Positions 1 to 6,506 of a DNA stretch of 17,325 bases are shown one piece after another. The notes under the pieces were generated by a model, which had not been told where the DNA came from, made no database searches, and saw only the letters and a program-made list of their open reading frames with translations. Source of the DNA: an uncultured Clostridia bacterium (GTDB lineage Bacteria; Bacillota; Clostridia; Christensenellales; Aristaeellaceae); the NCBI GenBank assembly GCA_934621485.1, contig CAKTUS010000052.1, positions 1 through 17,325 of the forward strand. Reading direction: 5' to 3'. Made by a program: the position numbers and the translations under genes. Every line of letters starts with the position of its first letter. The first letter of the stretch is position 1.

Positions 1-22
1 TTGATATAGTCTGAGCAGTCGA

Positions 23-415
23 TTATCGCTTGCTGAACTGCGGAGCGCGACGAGCTGCTTTGAGACCGTACTTCTTGCGCTCCTTCATACGAGGATCGCG
101 AGTGAGGAAACCAGCCTTTTTCAGGCTGTCGCGCAGATCAGGATTAGCCTTAATGAGGGCACGGCTGATGCCGTGACGAATAGCGCCGGCCTGGCCACTG
201 AGACCGCCGCCGCAAACATTGACGATGATATCCATGTCGCCGCCGGCCTTGGTGAGTTCCAGGGGCTGACGCACGGTCATCTTCAGCGTTTCGAGACCAA
301 AATACTCATCCAGATTGCGTTTGTTAATGATAACCTTACCGTCGCCGGCGACCAAACGGACACGGGCGATGGCCGTCTTACGACGTCCAACGGCATTATA
401 CTCAACTTTCGCCAT
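23..415 (-). CDS. rpsI: 30S ribosomal protein S9
   Basis: A 130-residue protein of normal length for bacterial S9 (uS9), a small-subunit head protein whose C-terminal tail reaches towards the P-site tRNA. The sequence shows the family N-terminus (NAVGRRKTAIARVRL), the central GGGLSGQAGAIRHGISRAL stretch and the basic C-terminus ending RRAPQFSKR. The ATG at 415 has an AAGGAG site nine bases upstream. It lies 23 bp behind rplM on the same strand, the usual L13-S9 operon, and should be co-transcribed from the promoter near 990. Only 22 bp remain downstream in the window, so its terminator is not visible. Identification is secure. Confidence 0.98.
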   Translation of the reverse strand: MAKVEYNAVGRRKTAIARVRLVAGDGKVIINKRNLDEYFGLETLKMTVRQPLELTKAGGDMDIIVNVCGGGLSGQAGAIRHGISRALIKANPDLRDSLKKAGFLTRDPRMKERKKYGLKAARRAPQFSKR

Positions 416-438
416 TTTGTTTCGCTCCTTCCGCGTCC

Positions 439-870
439 TTACTTGATTACCAGCACTTCAGGCTGCTGGGCAGCGTGCTCATGTTCGCTGCCGGCATACA
501 CCTTCAGCTTCTTCGCCATCTTGCGGCCAAGGGGACCCTTGGGCAGCATGCCTACCACGGCATGCTCGATCACAAATTCAGGCTTTTCGTTCAGCAGACG
601 GCGATAAGGAGTTTCCTTCAGGCCGCCGGCATAACCGCTATGCTTATAATAAATCTTCTGGTCGAGCTTCTTGCCGGTCAGCACAACCTTATCGGCATTG
701 AGCACGATTACATAATCGCCAGTATCCACATGGGGGGTATAAGTGGGCTTGTTTTTGCCGCGCAGAATGCTGGCAACCTGGCTGGCCAGGCGACCCAGAA
801 CCACGCCCTCGGCGTCCACGACGTACCATTTGCGCTGCACGTCAGAGGCCTTCGCCATGTACGTATTCAA
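439..870 (-). CDS. rplM: 50S ribosomal protein L13
   Basis: L13 (uL13), an early-assembling large-subunit protein. With the start chosen here it has 143 residues, the normal family length. Recognisable parts are RKWYVVDAEGVVLGRLAS near the N-terminus, NADKVVLTGKK in the middle, and the conserved MLPKGPLGRKMAKKLKVYAG segment. I chose the TTG at 870 because it gives the family-typical start (M)NTYMAKAS and has an AAGGAGG site eight bases upstream. The frame stays open to another TTG at 888, but that codon sits right against the Shine-Dalgarno sequence and adds residues the family lacks. It is first in the rplM-rpsI operon. Confidence 0.97.
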   Translation of the reverse strand: MNTYMAKASDVQRKWYVVDAEGVVLGRLASQVASILRGKNKPTYTPHVDTGDYVIVLNADKVVLTGKKLDQKIYYKHSGYAGGLKETPYRRLLNEKPEFVIEHAVVGMLPKGPLGRKMAKKLKVYAGSEHEHAAQQPEVLVIK

Positions 871-877
871 GTTAGTG

Positions 878-885
878 TCCTCCTT
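878..885 (-). promoter_or_regulatory. Ribosome binding site that sets the rplM TTG start
   Basis: The minus strand reads AAGGAGGA here, seven bases before the TTG at 870 (eight from the end of GGAGG). The placement supports the 143-residue L13 and rules out the in-frame TTG at 888, which would overlap the upstream edge of the site. Confidence 0.85.
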
Positions 886-888
886 CAA

Positions 889-980
889 AGGGGTTCTCTT
901 GTTGCATGTGGCGTCTGATGGTCAGCAAACGCGCACGGGTTACAATAGCATTCCGGGGCTAGCGGAGTCTATTGATGCCA
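889..980 (-). ncRNA. Structured 5' leader of rplM-rpsI (possible L13 leader)
   Basis: Between the promoter and the L13 ribosome binding site the transcript can form two compact hairpins. The first has arms CAATAG/CTATTG (969-974 and 943-948) with an inner TCCG/CGGA stem (966-963 and 955-952). The second pairs GCGT-CTGA with TCAG-ACGC over 911-932, with a three-base bulge. Low-G+C Firmicutes are known to carry an autoregulatory L13 leader in front of rplM; the position fits. I cannot confirm that these helices match that family, so this is a structural call backed by context. Confidence 0.5.
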
Positions 981-986
981 TTGATT

Positions 987-1015
987 ATTTTACTAAATGC
1001 TTGTCCGCGTGTCAA
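987..1015 (-). promoter_or_regulatory. Sigma-A promoter of rplM-rpsI
   Basis: On the minus strand, TTGACA (1015-1010) and TAAAAT (992-987) are separated by exactly 17 bases. The -35 is a perfect consensus and the -10 matches five of six positions. Transcription would start near 980, giving a leader of about 110 nt before the L13 start. Confidence 0.88.
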
Positions 1016-1030
1016 GAGCAAAAATGGGAT

Positions 1031-1125
1031 TTTAGGCGGCTTTTGGGCGGCTTTTGGACTCTTTTTTCAAAAAGAGCCTTTTGGTCGGTTAACTGTCAAA
1101 GATTCCTTTGCGAGCCAAAAGGCGG
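1031..1125. repeat. Hairpin-rich intergenic repeat block
   Basis: A compact block of short repeats lies between the end of the Dabb-like gene and the rplM promoter. It holds two perfect tandem copies of GGCGGCTTTTG (1035-1045 and 1046-1056), an A/T-rich hairpin CTCTTTTT-tc-AAAAAGAG (1059-1076), and an inverted pair GCCTTTTGG/CCAAAAGGC (1076-1084 and 1115-1123). The composition resembles dispersed intergenic repeats rather than coding DNA. The hairpin followed by CCTTTT could act as a weak terminator. The block also supplies the aberrant tail and stop codon of the neighbouring small gene. Confidence 0.55.
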
Positions 1126-1335
1126 CCGCAGCGTCGCTTCCATTGCCGCCGTGCCTTTCAGCTTCATCTCAATGAGCAGGTCGTAGCGTTTGTCTCCTGC
1201 AAGCTGGGCGGGGAACAACTGCACGCTTTTCTCCCCCCAAGGGAGACTGAACGTCTGATGAAACAACGCCGCGATTCTTGAAACAAGAGCTGGGGGAACG
1301 GGCTCCGCCCATTTCACGAGAATCGCGTGCCGCAT
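1096..1335 (-). CDS. Small Dabb-like protein, C-terminus apparently truncated
   Basis: A 79-residue reading frame. The start (MRHAILVKWAEPVPPALVSRIAALF) and the later KRYDLLIEMKLKGTAAMEA resemble the stress-responsive A/B barrel (Dabb) family of small dimeric ferredoxin-like proteins, which usually run to about 95-100 residues. After AAMEA the expected final helix and strand are missing and are replaced by LRPPFGSQRNL, encoded by a repeat block. The ATG at 1335 overlaps the pdp stop by one base (TGATG), so translation is probably coupled to pdp by reinitiation; no separate ribosome binding site is seen. It may be a decayed gene. Its substrate or role cannot be inferred. Confidence 0.5.
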   Translation of the reverse strand: MRHAILVKWAEPVPPALVSRIAALFHQTFSLPWGEKSVQLFPAQLAGDKRYDLLIEMKLKGTAAMEATLRPPFGSQRNL

Positions 1336-2660
1336 CAAAAGCGCTGAATGGATTCGTCGGTCACATAGGCGTGAATCAGCTTGCAGGGCGGCGCCTGCTG
1401 CGCGCTGATAGCCACGCAGCGTTCAATTGCGCTGGCAGCAGCGGCGGCTGTGGCTTCGTCCTTGGCATACAGGGTGGCGATGGCCTGCCCCGCCTGTACC
1501 GGCTGGCCGATGCGCTTGTGCAGCACAAAGCCTACGCTCGGATCAATGATATCCGCTTTCGTTCTGCGTCCTGCCCCCATGGCTTGAGCGGCGTTGCCAA
1601 GGCCAATGGTATCCATGTGATGCACATAGCCGTTGGAAAGGGCGGGCACATCGCGAATGATTTTGGCCTGAGGCAGCAGGGAAACGTCGTCGCAGCAGGC
1701 GGGATTTCCCCCCTGCGCCGCAATCATCTGGCGCAGTTTTTCCATGCCGCGTCCGCTGTGCAGCGCATCCAGCAGCCGCTCCTTGCCCTCTTCCATGGTG
1801 CGGGCGGCATCGGCCAGCACCAGCATGTGCGCGCCCAGTTCCAGGGTTACGGTGAGCAACGGCCCTTCCGTGCGGCCGGCCAGCACGTCGATGGCCTCCT
1901 TTACTTCCAACGCGTTGCCGATGTGACTGCCCAGGGGCTCGCCCATATCGGTCACCAGCGCCACCATGCGCCGGCCTGCGTCGCAGCCGATGCGCACCAT
2001 GGCTTGCGCCAGTTCAATGCTTTCCTCCAGGGTTTGCATCAGCGCCCCTGCGCCGGTTTTTACATCCAGCACGATAGCCTGCGCGCCGCTGGCCAGCTTT
2101 TTGGAAACGATGCTGGAAGCAATCAGCGGCAGGCTGTCTACGGTGGAGGTTACATCCCGCAGAGCATAAAGGGTTTTGTCGGCTGGCGCTAGGTTTTTGG
2201 TTTGGCCAATGACGGCCAAACCGATTTTCTGTACCTGCTCTATAAAGGCGTCTTCGCTCAAATCCACATGAAAACCAGAGATGCTTTCCAGCTTATCCAG
2301 CGTTCCGCCGGTATGACCCAGGCCGCGGCCGCTCATTTTGGCGACCGGAACGCCGCAGGCCGCTACCAGCGGGGCCAGCACCAAAGTGGTGGTATCGCCA
2401 ACGCCGCCGGTGGAGTGTTTGTCCACGGGAATCCCATTCAAACGGCTTAGGTCGCACACGTCGCCGGAGGCCGTCATCGCCAGGGTTAACTGAGCGGTTT
2501 CCTGACGATTCATGCCGTTGAGACGAATGGCCATCAACATAGCCGCCAGCTGGTAATCCGGCACGCTGCCCGTTGCCGCGCCGTTTACAAAATACGCAAT
2601 TTCCTCTTGAGTAAGGGCCTTGCCCAGCTTTTTCTTTTCAATGATGGAAACCATATCCAT
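1335..2660 (-). CDS. pdp: Pyrimidine-nucleoside phosphorylase
   Basis: Phosphorolysis of uridine, thymidine or deoxyuridine to the base and (deoxy)ribose-1-phosphate, in cytosolic nucleoside salvage. The 441 residues match the family length. Visible signatures are the phosphate-binding KHSTGGVGD (81-89), SGRGLGHTGGTLDKLE (110-125), and the pyrimidine contacts Arg168, Ser183 and Lys187, spaced as in E. coli DeoA. The C-terminal alpha/beta domain holds the family VGFVLHKRIGQPVQAGQ segment. The ATG at 2660 has AAAGGAG nine bases upstream. Just before that site is a terminator-like hairpin (2678-2713), so expression may depend on read-through or a regulated hairpin. DeoA (thymidine phosphorylase) is the alternative name; the broader-specificity enzyme is usual in Firmicutes. 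Confidence 0.93.
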   Translation of the reverse strand: MDMVSIIEKKKLGKALTQEEIAYFVNGAATGSVPDYQLAAMLMAIRLNGMNRQETAQLTLAMTASGDVCDLSRLNGIPVDKHSTGGVGDTTTLVLAPLVAACGVPVAKMSGRGLGHTGGTLDKLESISGFHVDLSEDAFIEQVQKIGLAVIGQTKNLAPADKTLYALRDVTSTVDSLPLIASSIVSKKLASGAQAIVLDVKTGAGALMQTLEESIELAQAMVRIGCDAGRRMVALVTDMGEPLGSHIGNALEVKEAIDVLAGRTEGPLLTVTLELGAHMLVLADAARTMEEGKERLLDALHSGRGMEKLRQMIAAQGGNPACCDDVSLLPQAKIIRDVPALSNGYVHHMDTIGLGNAAQAMGAGRRTKADIIDPSVGFVLHKRIGQPVQAGQAIATLYAKDEATAAAAASAIERCVAISAQQAPPCKLIHAYVTDESIQRF

Positions 2661-2677
2661 TGTAACTGTCTCCTTTC

Positions 2678-2713
2678 AAAAAAGCACAGGCTGCCGTATC
2701 AAAAACGGCAGCC
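2678..2713 (-). terminator. Terminator-like hairpin just upstream of pdp
   Basis: On the minus strand a perfect 9-bp stem GGCTGCCGT/ACGGCAGCC (2713-2705 and 2697-2689) with a 7-nt loop is followed, after five bases, by six Ts (2683-2678). The pdp ribosome binding site starts directly after the T-run, and the ATG is about 17 nt beyond it. It could end transcripts coming from the dnaG-side cluster or act as an attenuator for pdp. Confidence 0.6.
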
Positions 2714-3113
2714 CCAGACGGTCGAAAAAAACGAGCGGTATCGGAGGGCCGCAGCCTTCCGATTTTTATTCCGAACCCGAAGGCATGTACGTCGGGCTTT
2801 GCAGCCTTGCGCAGCAAGGCTCTGGTTGCTGAAGAAGTGGGGGCGCAGAAAGCGGTGTCTCCTGCGGGGTTTTAGGGTGGAGCCCCTAAGACTTATGCCG
2901 CAGCACTTTCCCTGCGAACCAGCAAAGCGCTGCTTCCAGGCACTGGCGGCCAATTAGGGATTTTTCGCCAGACCGAGCCTTGCGCAGCAAGACGCGCTTT
3001 GCCGTCCGGCGAGCTGCAAGGCGAGCAAGCAAAACGCGCCATTTGGCTGAAAAGCTCGCCGTCAGGCGAACCTTTTGAACGACCTGAGGCTGCCGTATCA
3101 AAAACGGCAGCCC
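2688..3113. repeat. Non-coding block bounded by 27-bp hairpin direct repeats
   Basis: Two identical 27-bp copies, each a 9-bp hairpin (GGCTGCCGT/ACGGCAGCC), lie at 2688-2714 and 3087-3113 in the same orientation, 399 bp apart. The 372 bp between them hold no convincing gene but many inverted repeats: CGGAGGG/CCTTCCG (2742-2761), AGCCTTGC/GCAAGGCT (2803-2821), nested CTGCGG/CCGCAG and TTAGGG/CCCTAA (2862-2903), and CGGCGAGCT/AGCTCGCCG (3007-3061). A 16-bp segment, AGCCTTGCGCAGCAAG, recurs at 2803 and 2976. Open frames across it have low-complexity translations and no ribosome binding sites. It may be a dispersed structured repeat or a small non-autonomous element. Confidence 0.6.
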
Positions 3114-3147
3114 TAGTAACGTACAATCCCTCCAAAGCAACGGCGGA

Positions 3148-3852
3148 TTATTGAATAATGAGCCGTCCGCAATTCTCACATTCAATGTACTTGGCGTCGC
3201 CCTTGAACTTGCGCAGGGTTACCTGGGGCAAGCTCATATTGCAGCCGCCGCACTGGTCGCCATACAGCTTGGCCACAGGGGGAATACAGTGCTTTTTGAT
3301 AATGTTATATTTCTCCAGCAATGCAGGCTCCAGGCTCTTGGCCTGTTCAGCAGCGGCGGCGCGCTTTCTTTCCAGCTGCTTCATCTGCTCTTTGTAGGCA
3401 ATTTCGTAATCCACCTTCTGCTGGTCATAAGCGGCTTTCACCTTGGCGTACTTGACGCGGATGTCCTTTTCCTGGTGCTCCCGGTCGGAGGCGTCTTTCT
3501 GGATGCGCTGCATTTCCCGCTCGTAATCGCCCAGGTCGCCAAGCAGCTTTTGCGCATCGCGGCTCATTTCCTGCGCCTGGGGCAAATCGGCCGGAGGAGC
3601 GCTTTCCATGCGTTTTTGCAAGTTGTTCAGCTGCTCCTCAATACGGGAGATGGCCAATTTAATCACATCCACCCGGTCGGCCATTTCGGCAATTTCCTGC
3701 TCCATACGTTTTACGGCATTTTGCTGCTCCACCAAAAACTCGCGATTCTTTTTCAGCGCAATACGGGTGGGATCGCGCTTGATTTCGTTTTCAAACGCAT
3801 CCGCAGCCATGTCGGCCTGCTGATAGAGCCACAACAATTCAGTCTGTTCCAT
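3148..3852 (-). CDS. Coiled-coil protein with C4 zinc ribbon (DUF164/zf-RING_7 type)
   Basis: A 234-residue soluble protein. Residues 30-175 are charged and heptad-like, predicting a long antiparallel coiled coil. The C-terminus carries a four-cysteine zinc ribbon, CGGCNMSLP (Cys201, Cys204) and CENCGR (Cys225, Cys228). The layout matches the PF02591-type family common beside nif3 in Firmicutes and other bacteria; its function is poorly defined, with proposed links to nucleic acid or translation. The ATG at 3852 follows a GGAGG site. It lies 36 bp behind the nif3 gene and is last in the dgt-dnaG-rpoD cluster. A hairpin (3087-3113) follows the stop after 34 bp but lacks a T-run. Confidence 0.9.
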   Translation of the reverse strand: MEQTELLWLYQQADMAADAFENEIKRDPTRIALKKNREFLVEQQNAVKRMEQEIAEMADRVDVIKLAISRIEEQLNNLQKRMESAPPADLPQAQEMSRDAQKLLGDLGDYEREMQRIQKDASDREHQEKDIRVKYAKVKAAYDQQKVDYEIAYKEQMKQLERKRAAAAEQAKSLEPALLEKYNIIKKHCIPPVAKLYGDQCGGCNMSLPQVTLRKFKGDAKYIECENCGRLIIQ

Positions 3853-3888
3853 GGAGTACCTCCTTCGGGTCGTAGGGGAAGCCTTGCG

Positions 3889-4665
3889 TCACAAGGCAAG
3901 AAGCGCGCCCGCGTATGGGGCGTTGCAATGCAGATGGGCCTCAACCGGCCAGCCGGCCAGGGCGGCGTCTGCCAAAAAGCGTTGATAAAGAGCGCAAATG
4001 CCAGGCAGCTCAGTAGCAAAATGACCGGCGTCATACACAACCAGTCCCCGGGCGCAGGCATCCAGCAGCTCGTGATGACGGATTTCGCCTACCACGAAAG
4101 CGTCCGCCCCGCGGCTGGCGGCCAGCGCGCCCGCTTCGCCGTAAGCGCCTCCGGCAACGGCCACACGGCGAATCAGACCGTCATGAGTTCCGAGCACGCG
4201 CGGCTCTGTCCGCAGCGCCTTTCGCACGGCGGCAGAAAAATCGCTTTGGGATAGGGGGCGAGTCACTTCCCCCAAACGCAAAAAATCGTCGCACCGCTCC
4301 ACGTGGGTCAGTCCCAAAGCTTGGGCCAGGGCGTCGCTGACGCCGCCGGGGGCTTTGTCCCAATTGGTGTGAGCGGAAAGCACGTTTATTCCACGGGCGG
4401 TCAGCTTGCATAGGGCGCGGCCCTGGGGCCCTGTATAGTCTATGCTTTTCAACCCATGAAAAATGAAGGGATGATGGGTAATGATGAGCTGCGCATCCAG
4501 CCGGACGGCTTCATCCGCCACTTCTTCCGTAGCGTCCAGCGCAAAAAGAACCGTATGCCACTGCGCGTCCATGGAGCCCATCAGCAGCCCCACGTTATCG
4601 AAGGATTCCGCGCTGTCGAAGGGCGCTTTTTCATTCAACCATTGCCAGGCGTCACGTACCTTCAC
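3889..4665 (-). CDS. Nif3-like dinuclear metal-centre protein (YqfO/YbgI family)
   Basis: A 258-residue cytosolic protein of the Nif3/DUF34 family, with a two-metal site. The metal ligands of the family are all present: THHP (His64, His65), HTNWD (His99, Asp103) and GHFATE (His215, Glu219), in almost the same numbering as E. coli YbgI. It is the short YbgI-like form, lacking the inserted middle domain of Bacillus YqfO. The GTG at 4665 is chosen because it overlaps the trmK stop in a GTGA junction and sits eight bases after AAAGGAGG; the frame is open well upstream, but that extension is just trmK in another frame. The biochemical role of the family is unsettled (GTP cyclohydrolase-like or metal-handling ideas exist). 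The pairing with trmK is conserved in Firmicutes. Confidence 0.93.
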   Translation of the reverse strand: MKVRDAWQWLNEKAPFDSAESFDNVGLLMGSMDAQWHTVLFALDATEEVADEAVRLDAQLIITHHPFIFHGLKSIDYTGPQGRALCKLTARGINVLSAHTNWDKAPGGVSDALAQALGLTHVERCDDFLRLGEVTRPLSQSDFSAAVRKALRTEPRVLGTHDGLIRRVAVAGGAYGEAGALAASRGADAFVVGEIRHHELLDACARGLVVYDAGHFATELPGICALYQRFLADAALAGWPVEAHLHCNAPYAGALLAL

Positions 4666-5423
4666 AGGGATTCCCTCCTTTCCGCTTGCGCGTGGCAGTC
4701 CATGCGGCTTAACATATGGTTCACACAGGCCAGTTCCCAACTGGCCTCTTGCAGGCGTTCCCGGTCTTTTTCCCGCGCGGACAGACGCATGGCCTCTACG
4801 CCCTTGCTTAACAGCCGCTTGCGGCGTTCCAGCACGGGCAGCCAGTTTGGGGGCAGCGTTTGCATCAGCACCGGTCCCAGCCACAGTTGCTCCTGGGTAT
4901 AAACAGGCTCGTCCGGCAGGGCGGGAGTAGAACGCAGCAGGAGATAGTCGCGATGATGATCATGAGCAATGAGTTCCTGCCGAATCCGATAGCCGCTGTC
5001 GCACAGGGCCTGTCGTGCCAAAGATGCTTCTGTCTGAGGACTGATAATCAGCGCCGCTCCCTGCAAAAGCGCGCTTTCCCGGTGCAGAATACCGCTGATG
5101 GTGTCGCCGCCCATGCCCAGGATAAACACTGCATCCACAGGGCCGGGATAGCTTTTCAGCGCGGTGAGACCGTCTGCTACCGCAAAGGTAACCCGATTGT
5201 CCAGGCCCAGGCCGTGAATCCGCTGACGGGCCTTTTCCAGCGCTTTTTCGGAAATGTCAGCCACCACGCCGTGCTCTGCCTGACCGGACAAAAGCATAAC
5301 GGCGCTCAGCCGGCCATGATCGGCTCCAATATCGGCAAAGGTATGACACCGGCCCGCCAGGTCCATAGCGGCCGAAAGCCGCGCGTCCAAAACGGGCGTG
5401 CGGCGGCTTGGCAGACTAGTCAA
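4662..5423 (-). CDS. trmK: tRNA (adenine(22)-N(1))-methyltransferase
   Basis: A SAM-dependent enzyme that makes m1A at position 22 of bacterial tRNAs. The 253 residues show the Rossmann SAM motif ADIGADHG (30-37), the acidic turn VVADIS (54-59) and the family's GMGG loop (103-106), followed by a helical C-terminal domain (about 190-250). The start is a TTG at 5423 that overlaps the last eight bases of rpoD; a weak AAGGA site lies inside the rpoD end. Later ATG codons would remove LDARLSAA, which the family keeps, so the TTG is preferred. The stop overlaps the start of the nif3 gene by four bases, which implies coupled translation. Confidence 0.92.
   Translation of the reverse strand: MTSLPSRRTPVLDARLSAAMDLAGRCHTFADIGADHGRLSAVMLLSGQAEHGVVADISEKALEKARQRIHGLGLDNRVTFAVADGLTALKSYPGPVDAVFILGMGGDTISGILHRESALLQGAALIISPQTEASLARQALCDSGYRIRQELIAHDHHRDYLLLRSTPALPDEPVYTQEQLWLGPVLMQTLPPNWLPVLERRKRLLSKGVEAMRLSAREKDRERLQEASWELACVNHMLSRMDCHAQAERRESL
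4674..4681 (-). promoter_or_regulatory. Ribosome binding site that sets the nif3 GTG start
   Basis: AAAGGAGG on the minus strand, inside the last codons of trmK and eight bases before the GTG at 4665. It decides the start of the Nif3-like protein and supports the GTGA overlap with trmK. Confidence 0.8.
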
Positions 5424-6501
5424 GGTAATCCTTCAGCTTTTTGGAGCGGCTGGGATGACGCAGCTTGCGCAAGGCCTTGGCTTCAATTTGACGGATACGC
5501 TCGCGGGTCACCTTAAACTCACGGCCCACTTCTTCCAGCGTGCGCTGGTGGCCGTCGTCCAGACCAAAACGCAGACGAAGCACCTTTTCCTCACGAGGGG
5601 TCAGGGTATCCAGCACATCCAGCAGCTGCTCCTTCATCAGGGTGAAGCTGGCGGCTTCGGCCGGGGCGGGCGCGTCGTCATCCGGGATGAAATCGCCCAG
5701 ATGGCTGTCCTCCTCCTCGCCGATGGGGGTTTCCAGCGAAACGGGCTCCTGAGCTACCTTGATAATTTCCCGCACCTTGCTTTCGGAAATGTTCATGGCC
5801 TTGGCGATTTCGTCCGGAGTGGGCTCCCGGCCGTATTCCTGAAGCATTTGCCGGGAAACGCGAATCAGCTTATTGATGGTTTCCACCATATGCACGGGAA
5901 TACGGATGGTACGGGCCTGGTCGGCAATGGCGCGGGTGATGGCCTGACGAATCCACCAGGTAGCATAGGTGGAAAACTTATAGCCCTTGCGGTAGTCAAA
6001 CTTGTCCACCGCCTTAATCAAGCCCAGGTTGCCCTCCTGAATCAAATCCAAAAAGAGCATGCCGCGCCCCACATAGCGCTTGGCAATGGACACCACCAGA
6101 CGCAGGTTGGCTTCGGTCAGCTTTTTTTTGGCTTCTTCGTCGCCTTCCTCCATGCGCTTGGCAATTTCGATTTCTTCCTCCGCGCTGAGCAGGGGAACCT
6201 TGCCGATTTCCTTCAGGTACATGCGCACAGGGTCGTCGATGCTGATGCCCTCCGGCACGCTCAGGTCAATCTGCTCCGGCTCAATCAGCTCGTCGGGAAG
6301 CACAGGATCAAATTCGTTGACCACGTCTACGCCCATGCTGTCGAGCGTTTCGTAGATCTTGTTCATTTGATCGGCGTCAATCTCCAGCTCCATGACCTGG
6401 TTGGCAATGTCATCTTTGGTGATGGTGCCCTTGCTTTTGGCGTCTTCGTATAGTTCGTTGAGTTTTACTTTGATCGCCTCGGGCGACTGATTCTGACTCA
6501 A
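5416..6501 (-). CDS. rpoD: RNA polymerase primary sigma factor (sigma-A)
   Basis: The housekeeping sigma factor (SigA), 361 residues with this start, about the usual length for Firmicutes. In order: a short region 1.1 (1-65), region 1.2 DDPVRMYLKEIG (90-100), core region 2 with NLRLVVSIAKRY and DLIQEGNLGLIKAVDKFD, the -10 recognition helix YATWWIRQAITRAIADQ (179-195), region 3, and the region 4.2 helix-turn-helix LEEVGREFKVTRERIRQIE (322-340). The TTG at 6501 is preferred: AAAGGAG lies eight bases upstream, whereas the in-frame GTG at 6510 overlaps that site. Only five bases separate it from dnaG. The dgt-dnaG-rpoD order corresponds to the macromolecular synthesis operon. Confidence 0.97.
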   Translation of the reverse strand: MSQNQSPEAIKVKLNELYEDAKSKGTITKDDIANQVMELEIDADQMNKIYETLDSMGVDVVNEFDPVLPDELIEPEQIDLSVPEGISIDDPVRMYLKEIGKVPLLSAEEEIEIAKRMEEGDEEAKKKLTEANLRLVVSIAKRYVGRGMLFLDLIQEGNLGLIKAVDKFDYRKGYKFSTYATWWIRQAITRAIADQARTIRIPVHMVETINKLIRVSRQMLQEYGREPTPDEIAKAMNISESKVREIIKVAQEPVSLETPIGEEEDSHLGDFIPDDDAPAPAEAASFTLMKEQLLDVLDTLTPREEKVLRLRFGLDDGHQRTLEEVGREFKVTRERIRQIEAKALRKLRHPSRSKKLKDYLD

Positions 6502-6506
6502 CTTTC

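Noticed and set aside
1278..2192. Plus-strand open frame of 304 codons
   Set aside because: Mirror of pdp on the opposite strand with no family features.
2742..2769. Plus-strand terminator CGGAGGG/CCTTCCG followed by ATTTTTATT
   Set aside because: No plus-strand gene lies upstream; it is better treated as one of the many inverted repeats of the block at 2688-3113.
2886..3185. Minus-strand 99-codon frame in the hairpin-bounded block
   Set aside because: Runs through inverted repeats and overlaps the zinc-ribbon stop; basic low-complexity translation, no ribosome binding site, no recognised family.
3151..4254. Long plus-strand open frame of 367 codons
   Set aside because: It lies antisense to the zinc-ribbon and Nif3 genes, which have clear motifs; its translation is a G+C-driven mirror with no recognisable domain or ribosome binding site.
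5398..6453. Plus-strand open frame of 351 codons
   Set aside because: Antisense to rpoD and part of trmK; the translation is rich in His, Leu and Gln as expected from reading sigma-factor codons backwards.
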